Assembly: GCF_004769405.1 (NCBI RefSeq)
Contig: NZ_RQES01000018.1
Span: forward strand, 310,001 to 374,000
DNA from: Leptospira selangorensis
GTDB lineage: Bacteria; Spirochaetota; Leptospiria; Leptospirales; Leptospiraceae
DNA length: 64,000 nucleotides
Direction: 5' to 3'
A program made the translations under genes and the position numbers. Below are positions 58,609 to 64,000 of this stretch, piece after piece; the first letter of the stretch is position 1, and each line of letters begins with the position of its first letter. Below the pieces are notes generated by a model. The model did no database searches, was not told where the DNA came from, and saw nothing but the letters and a program-made list of their open reading frames with translations.

Positions 58609-59679
58609 GTGGGCGAAACAAAAATTCCGGGAGTATATCTAAGAGGGACAGGGGTCATAGGTTGGCCTCTGGCTTCTTTGTTATTATTATTAAAGAATAA
58701 ATTCGGCGGTTTCCAAGTATTTGTAGAACCGTACAAATTACAAAAATCAGAAATTCCCCAGATACTTTCCCTACTCGAAAAAGGCGGGATCATAGTAGAC
58801 GATGGTTCTAACGGGGTTCGGAATTTTTTTCCGGAATGGATCTCCAAACAAGATGCATTGTCCCAATCTCTCGTAGTATGCGATTCTTCTCCTCCAGGTG
58901 TTGCGGATAAAAGAAAGTCTGAATATTCGGAACCAATTTACGACCAGATCAAAATTTTTATCGCTCAAGGAAGTGAACATTCTTTCGGGCCTCAGTTTTT
59001 GTATCCGGAAAGTTCTCCCCTCTTGGAAAAAAATCCTCCTAAATTTATACATGTTTCTACATGTAATACTCATACGTTAGCCGGAATACTCAGACCCTTC
59101 TACTCTGAAAAGCCACAAGAGCTAACGAATATATTAGAAGAGGCGGATTTTTTCGTGATTCGTAGAGATGCGGACATGGCAAAAAATGATCCTCACGTAA
59201 CAGGTCCTTTACTTGTTCTTCCTGAATCGCCAACAGGCACCCACCATGGTAGATTATTGAACGAAGTGTATGAGGAGTTAGGATTTAAGATCAAATTAGG
59301 ATCTTCTTCCGTGACGATCAATTCTCCTTATATGCATTTGATCCGTTTTCATCTCAGACTCAAGAGAGAAGTAACTAAAGAATGGCTGGTTACTAAAATA
59401 GATAACGATCCATTCTTAAGTACAACAGAACTTGTTTCTACAAACTCAATCTTCTCCTCCGGAAGAGATCGAGGATTATATGGCAGAATTTTTTCGCATG
59501 CAGTATTCCCACTTTCCGCCTTGGAAGTGAATGGAAAAGAAGTGCGAGGATATGCTGCCACACCGGGAGATTCGAACGTGCATATCTCTAGTATCTATGC
59601 GGTTTATAAAGGGTTAGGACTTTCTTTCGGACCGGAAACGGAAGCCTTTTTAGCCGGAATTGTCTTGAAAGAAGTTTAG
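58609..59679 (+). CDS. Archaeal-type (type II) glyceraldehyde-3-phosphate dehydrogenase-like protein
   Basis: 356 aa. Order of motifs follows archaeal type II GAPDH: nucleotide loop near residue 11-18 (LRGTGVIG), [27 protein letters not shown], the catalytic Cys152 in [14 protein letters not shown] at 185-190 and GTHHG at 210-214, then a helical C-terminal half. Bacterial genomes normally use type I GAPDH, which is present here at 54.5 kb. Whether this one oxidises glyceraldehyde 3-phosphate or another phospho-aldehyde is unknown. GTG start. Confidence 0.7.
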   Translation: MGETKIPGVYLRGTGVIGWPLASLLLLLKNKFGGFQVFVEPYKLQKSEIPQILSLLEKGGIIVDDGSNGVRNFFPEWISKQDALSQSLVVCDSSPPGVADKRKSEYSEPIYDQIKIFIAQGSEHSFGPQFLYPESSPLLEKNPPKFIHVSTCNTHTLAGILRPFYSEKPQELTNILEEADFFVIRRDADMAKNDPHVTGPLLVLPESPTGTHHGRLLNEVYEELGFKIKLGSSSVTINSPYMHLIRFHLRLKREVTKEWLVTKIDNDPFLSTTELVSTNSIFSSGRDRGLYGRIFSHAVFPLSALEVNGKEVRGYAATPGDSNVHISSIYAVYKGLGLSFGPETEAFLAGIVLKEV

Positions 59680-59728
59680 ATCTTCTTAGAAATATCCAGA
59701 CAGTTTTGATCTTTTTTCATTGATCGCA

Positions 59729-59761
59729 TTTGATATATTGAAAAAGATGTTTAATATATTG
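59729..59761 (+). promoter_or_regulatory. Direct repeat and probable promoter upstream of cysK
   Basis: TTTGATATATTG at 59729-59740 and TTTAATATATTG at 59750-59761 repeat with a 21-base period. TTGATA and TAATAT within them, 16 bases apart, could be the -35 and -10. A repressor binding both repeats would block the promoter. Confidence 0.5.
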
Positions 59762-59802
59762 ACAAGTTCACAAAAATCCAGCTGCAGAGGTAGGAATTCC
59801 TA

Positions 59803-60732
<930 letters not shown>

Positions 60733-60758
60733 GATTTAATCTAAGTCTAAGTTTTGAG

Positions 60759-60787
60759 AATCCCGGCCTAAACCACCGGGATTTTTT
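60759..60787 (+). terminator. Rho-independent terminator of cysK
   Basis: AATCCCGG and CCGGGATT (8-bp perfect stem, 9-base loop) followed by TTTT, 27 bases after the cysK stop. Confidence 0.9.
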
Positions 60788-60913
60788 ATGTACGGACCCT
60801 TATCGTTTGAAATAAAAGTTTCGAATAAAATACTTGCTTTTCGAATTTAATCGAACATCTGTGCGAAAAAGTGGAAAAATAAAAAGTTCGGTATCAAAGG
60901 AAAAAATAAACAG

Positions 60914-61762
60914 ATGTTCAACCGTTTGAAAATACTAAAACAAATTAATGAATTAGATGCGGAGAAGGATGCACAGAAGATAGTATTTCTCGCTGGAAGT
61001 TATGATTTCCCACAAGATGTGGAAATCTCACTCGCTATTTCCTTCTTCAGAACATTTGCAATTCCTTCTATTTCTAAAATATTAAATACAACCAAACGAT
61101 TCGAATCTGCAGGACAGAAAAGATACGACGATACCGCGTTAATCTTGGCGGAATTTATAGAGAATGGACTGGATAGTGAAAGAGGAAGAGAAGCCATGAG
61201 AAGGCTGAACCAGATCCATAAAGAGTATGATATCAAGAACGAAGATTTTCTTTATACACTTACAACATTTATATTCGAGCCGGATCGTTGGAATCAAAAG
61301 TTCGGCTGGAGGAAAAGTACTGAAAAAGAAAGACTCGCCAATTTCTATCTTTGGAAACGGATCGGAAAAATGATGAATATCAAAAATATTCCGGAAACCT
61401 ACGAAGAAATGTTGGAGTTCAATCTAAAATTCGAAAAAGAAAACTTCTACCGAACTAAAGATTCAGAGCAGGTAGCGCTTGCCACAATGAAGATCGCTTC
61501 TTCCAGAATTCCTAAAATTCCCGGTTTGGAATATTTAGTCTATCATGCAGTATATTCTTTGATGGACAAACCTCTTAGAGAAGCAATGGGATTTCCGAAA
61601 GCAAATCCGATCGTAGCCGGTTTAACCTATACGGTTTTGAAACTTAGAGCATTTTTTCTTCGTTATTTTTGGCCGCCTAGAAAAACTCCTTATTACGTTA
61701 CCAAAAGAAATAACCCTACATATCCAAATGGATATTTGATTGAAGAGTTAGGACCACATTAG
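60914..61762 (+). CDS. MpaB-family (DUF2236) oxygenase-like protein
   Basis: 282-aa helical protein. It matches the MpaB/DUF2236 pattern: SFFRTFAIPSI near residue 42, R-YDDT-L-AEFIENG, RRLNQIHKEYDI containing the likely haem-binding His, and FYLWKRIGKMM. Related proteins include a fungal mycophenolic-acid-pathway oxygenase and latex-clearing proteins; the substrate in bacteria is mostly unknown. No membrane segment. The ATG has AAAGG far upstream. Confidence 0.75.
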   Translation: MFNRLKILKQINELDAEKDAQKIVFLAGSYDFPQDVEISLAISFFRTFAIPSISKILNTTKRFESAGQKRYDDTALILAEFIENGLDSERGREAMRRLNQIHKEYDIKNEDFLYTLTTFIFEPDRWNQKFGWRKSTEKERLANFYLWKRIGKMMNIKNIPETYEEMLEFNLKFEKENFYRTKDSEQVALATMKIASSRIPKIPGLEYLVYHAVYSLMDKPLREAMGFPKANPIVAGLTYTVLKLRAFFLRYFWPPRKTPYYVTKRNNPTYPNGYLIEELGPH

Positions 61763-61800
61763 AAAAATACGGAAGGGCCGAATTTCCGGTCCGTTCCGAA

Positions 61801-63645
61801 ATGTCTGTCCTAGTACTTGTAGAATCTCCTACCAAAGTCAAAACGATCTCTTCCTATTTGGGAAAAGAGTATAAGGTGCTTGCCACCTTCGGGCACATTT
61901 TGGATCTTCCTACGGACCGTATCGGGATCAAAATTGAAAAAGATTTTGAACCCGAGTATGTTCCTCTCAAAGGTAAAAAGAAGATCCTATCTTCTATTCT
62001 AAAAGAAGCAAAGTCTCATTCTTCCGTGCTCATAGCAACCGATCCGGATAGGGAAGGAGAATTTATAGGATATATTCTGGCCCAAAAATTAGGGAAGAAG
62101 GCAAAGATATCCCGAATTCGTTTCCAAGAAATCCAAAAGGACAAAATTTTACAGGCTATCTCAGAGCCCGATGAGATCGATCTGGACTTGGTAGATTCTC
62201 AAAAAGCAAGAAGGATCTTGGATAGACTGATCGGATATAAGGTGAGCCCATTTTTGTGGAGAGCGGTAAGCGGAGAAGGGCTGTCCGCCGGAAGGGTGCA
62301 ATCAGTCGCTCTAAAATGGATCTGTGAAAGAGAAGAAGAGATCCGAAGTTTTATTCCAATAACTACCTGGATTGTCTCTGCTACAGTATTTTATGGAACC
62401 GGAGAAAATGAAAGAATCGTTTTTTATCCCAAGAAAGAAGCATTCCCCACTCAAAAAGAAGCGTCTGAATTTTTAGATTCTATATTAAAAAAAACGAAAG
62501 TATTACAAATTACAGAAATAAAGGAGAAGTTAGGAGAAACATTGCCTCCACCTCCTTTTACAACCGCTACTTTACAACAGGAAGCATTTAGGGTCTTAAA
62601 ATTTTCCGCCTCCAAAACGATGAAACTTGCCCAGGAATTGTATGAGGGAACGGATCTGGGAAAAGGAAAATCCCAAGGATTGATCACTTACATGAGAACT
62701 GATTCGGTCCGGATCGGTGAAGATGCAAGAGATTCTATCCGCAAAAAGATCTTCTCTAAATTCGGAAAAGAATTCGTTTCGGATAAAGCCCAAACTTATA
62801 GGCTCAAAAAAACGAAAGGGAAATCCCAGGACGCTCACGAAGCAATCCGACCTGTGGATATTTTTTTAGAACCTTCTTTCGTATTCGAAGTGGCGGATCG
62901 CAACCTAAACAAAGACTCCAAAAAATTATACGAACTGATCTGGAAACGAGCAATTGCTTCCCAAATGAAACCGGAAACCTGGAAAAGATTAGAGTTTATA
63001 ACAAACGGAGGAGGAGAAGTTTGGGAAGGAGAAAAACTTTTCACTCTCGATCCTGGTTATAAAAAGATCTATAATGTAAGTGCGGATATTCCTCCTAATT
63101 GGAAAAAAGGTGATACTCTAACTCCCGATCCATGGGAGATCCAAGAAAAAACCACGGAACCTCCTCCTAGATATACGGAAGCAAGTCTTGTCTCCAAGTT
63201 GGAAAAAGAAGGGATAGGAAGACCTTCTACATTCGCTTCAATCCTGGAAACATTATACAAAAGAAAATACGTATACTCCGAAAAAGGAAAATTATATGCG
63301 GAGACTCTTGGAGAAAGAGTAAATGTATTCTTACAGACAGCATTTGCGGATCTATTTAGAGAAAAATTTACTTCCGAAATGGAACAAAAATTAGATTCTA
63401 TTGCTTCCGGAGAAGAAAGCAGGTCCAAGGTTCTTTCAGAATTTTATTCCGTATTGGATTCTCAATTAAAGAAAACGAATATAATCGCTATAAACAAGCA
63501 GATAAAAGAAAAACCAAAAACTCCTAAATACGGGATTTGTCCTGTATGTAAAGAAGGGGAGAGGGTTCGGAAAAAATCCTCGAAGAAAAAAGAATATTAT
63601 ATCTGTTCTAGATTTCCACAATGCGATTACGCGGAATATATTTGA
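61801..63645 (+). CDS. topA: DNA topoisomerase I
   Basis: Relaxes negative supercoils through a 5'-phosphotyrosine intermediate. The 614-aa protein has the Toprim domain (LVLVESPTKVKTI, ATDPDREGEFIGY), catalytic Tyr297 in LITYMRTDS, GRPSTFASILETLYKRKY and one C-terminal zinc ribbon (CPVCKEGE then CSRFPQCDY). E. coli has three zinc fingers, so this is a shorter form. Its stop touches the end of the convergent ABC gene. Confidence 0.96.
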   Translation: MSVLVLVESPTKVKTISSYLGKEYKVLATFGHILDLPTDRIGIKIEKDFEPEYVPLKGKKKILSSILKEAKSHSSVLIATDPDREGEFIGYILAQKLGKKAKISRIRFQEIQKDKILQAISEPDEIDLDLVDSQKARRILDRLIGYKVSPFLWRAVSGEGLSAGRVQSVALKWICEREEEIRSFIPITTWIVSATVFYGTGENERIVFYPKKEAFPTQKEASEFLDSILKKTKVLQITEIKEKLGETLPPPPFTTATLQQEAFRVLKFSASKTMKLAQELYEGTDLGKGKSQGLITYMRTDSVRIGEDARDSIRKKIFSKFGKEFVSDKAQTYRLKKTKGKSQDAHEAIRPVDIFLEPSFVFEVADRNLNKDSKKLYELIWKRAIASQMKPETWKRLEFITNGGGEVWEGEKLFTLDPGYKKIYNVSADIPPNWKKGDTLTPDPWEIQEKTTEPPPRYTEASLVSKLEKEGIGRPSTFASILETLYKRKYVYSEKGKLYAETLGERVNVFLQTAFADLFREKFTSEMEQKLDSIASGEESRSKVLSEFYSVLDSQLKKTNIIAINKQIKEKPKTPKYGICPVCKEGERVRKKSSKKKEYYICSRFPQCDYAEYI

Positions 63646-64000
63646 TTATTTTCTCTCGGTAACTGCGACCCAGGTGCCGTTACGATTTTCCGCTTCTACC
63701 TTACGATCGTATAGATCGGAAAGTCTCGCAGAAGTGAATGCTTCCTTGATATCGCCAGAGAATAGAATTTTGCCTGATTTCAGAAGAGCTGCATTTTCGT
63801 AAAATGGAGGGATCTCGTCGATCCTGTGAGTGATATAGATGGAAGTGAAGTTCCGATTCTTCTTATATTCATCCAAGAAATCTATGAATTCCTCTCGAGC
63901 TGTAAGATCTAATCCGGAGCAAGGCTCGTCTAAGATCACAAATTCGGGAGAAGTGCACATTGCTCTTAGGAAGAGAATCTTCTTCTTTTCTCCGGATGAT
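63646..64000 (-). CDS. ABC transporter ATP-binding protein (N-terminus outside window)
   Basis: The frame stays open to the window edge. Visible C-terminal 117 residues hold the ABC signature SSGEKKK, Walker B FVILDEPCSGLD and the H-loop in YITHRIDEIP. The tail ends WVAVTERK. Walker A and the substrate partner are not in the window. Confidence 0.9.
   Translation of the reverse strand, partial: SSGEKKKILFLRAMCTSPEFVILDEPCSGLDLTAREEFIDFLDEYKKNRNFTSIYITHRIDEIPPFYENAALLKSGKILFSGDIKEAFTSARLSDLYDRKVEAENRNGTWVAVTERK

Overview
The window reads as chromosomal DNA of a spirochaete of the genus Leptospira. Evidence: a FlaA-family flagellar sheath protein with no other flagellar structural genes beside it, spirochaete-style lipoproteins, an SBBP-repeat lipoprotein, Kdo transferase (WaaA), moderate G+C, frequent TTG and GTG starts, and dense mixed-strand operons with 1-8 nt overlaps. 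I cannot name the species. Almost all of the window is coding. I see no insertion sequence, prophage, CRISPR array or rRNA; there is one tRNA (initiator tRNA-fMet).

Layout. 0-6 kb, mostly minus strand: tail of an Arg/Gly-rich protein, recJ, a bactofilin, a degenerate iron-alcohol-dehydrogenase-like protein, a FlgM-like protein, rsmI and a Cys-rich lipoprotein. 6-15 kb: membrane-anchored hypotheticals, glutamine-dependent nadE, waaA, a HAD phosphatase, a FlaA-like protein, yggS-proC, tRNA-fMet and a GAF-GGDEF protein. 15-23.5 kb, plus strand: a two-DTG aspartic-protease-like lipoprotein, mnmA, a 754-aa ATP-grasp/FMN alpha-hydroxyacid dehydrogenase fusion, a PilZ protein, an RluA-type pseudouridine synthase and an NhaC antiporter. 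23.7-27.8 kb: a four-gene copper-themed operon (cupredoxin/beta-helix/PLDc_N lipoprotein, small PLDc_N protein, two-domain multicopper oxidase, SCO1). 28-35 kb: two tandem small heat-shock genes behind two CIRCE operators, purU, an SLC13 transporter, an SBBP lipoprotein, a CapA-like lipoprotein and a FitA/VapC-type toxin-antitoxin pair with a repeated palindromic operator.

35-49 kb is a housekeeping block on the plus strand: rpsF-ssb-rpsR-rplI-dnaB-aspS, then phoH-pgpH-ybeY-recO, argS and cinA. 49-56 kb on the minus strand is gap-pgk-tpiA-secG followed by a secreted hypothetical, a PAS histidine kinase and a REC-ATPase protein. 55.7-64 kb: a signal-peptidase-like protein lacking both catalytic residues, a polytopic membrane protein, a gamma-carbonic anhydrase, an archaeal-type (type II) GAPDH-like protein, cysK, an MpaB-type oxygenase, topA and the edge of an ABC ATPase.

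Most worth a second look: the ATP-grasp/FMN fusion with its four-cysteine linker; the copper operon with a duplicated PLDc_N membrane domain; three enzyme-fold proteins whose catalytic or metal residues are substituted (Fe-ADH-like, LepB-like, and the HIGH motif of ArgRS); an archaeal-type GAPDH homologue next to a normal gap; tandem CIRCE sites upstream of sHSP genes; and a phoH whose conserved N-terminus extends upstream of any ATG, GTG or TTG codon.
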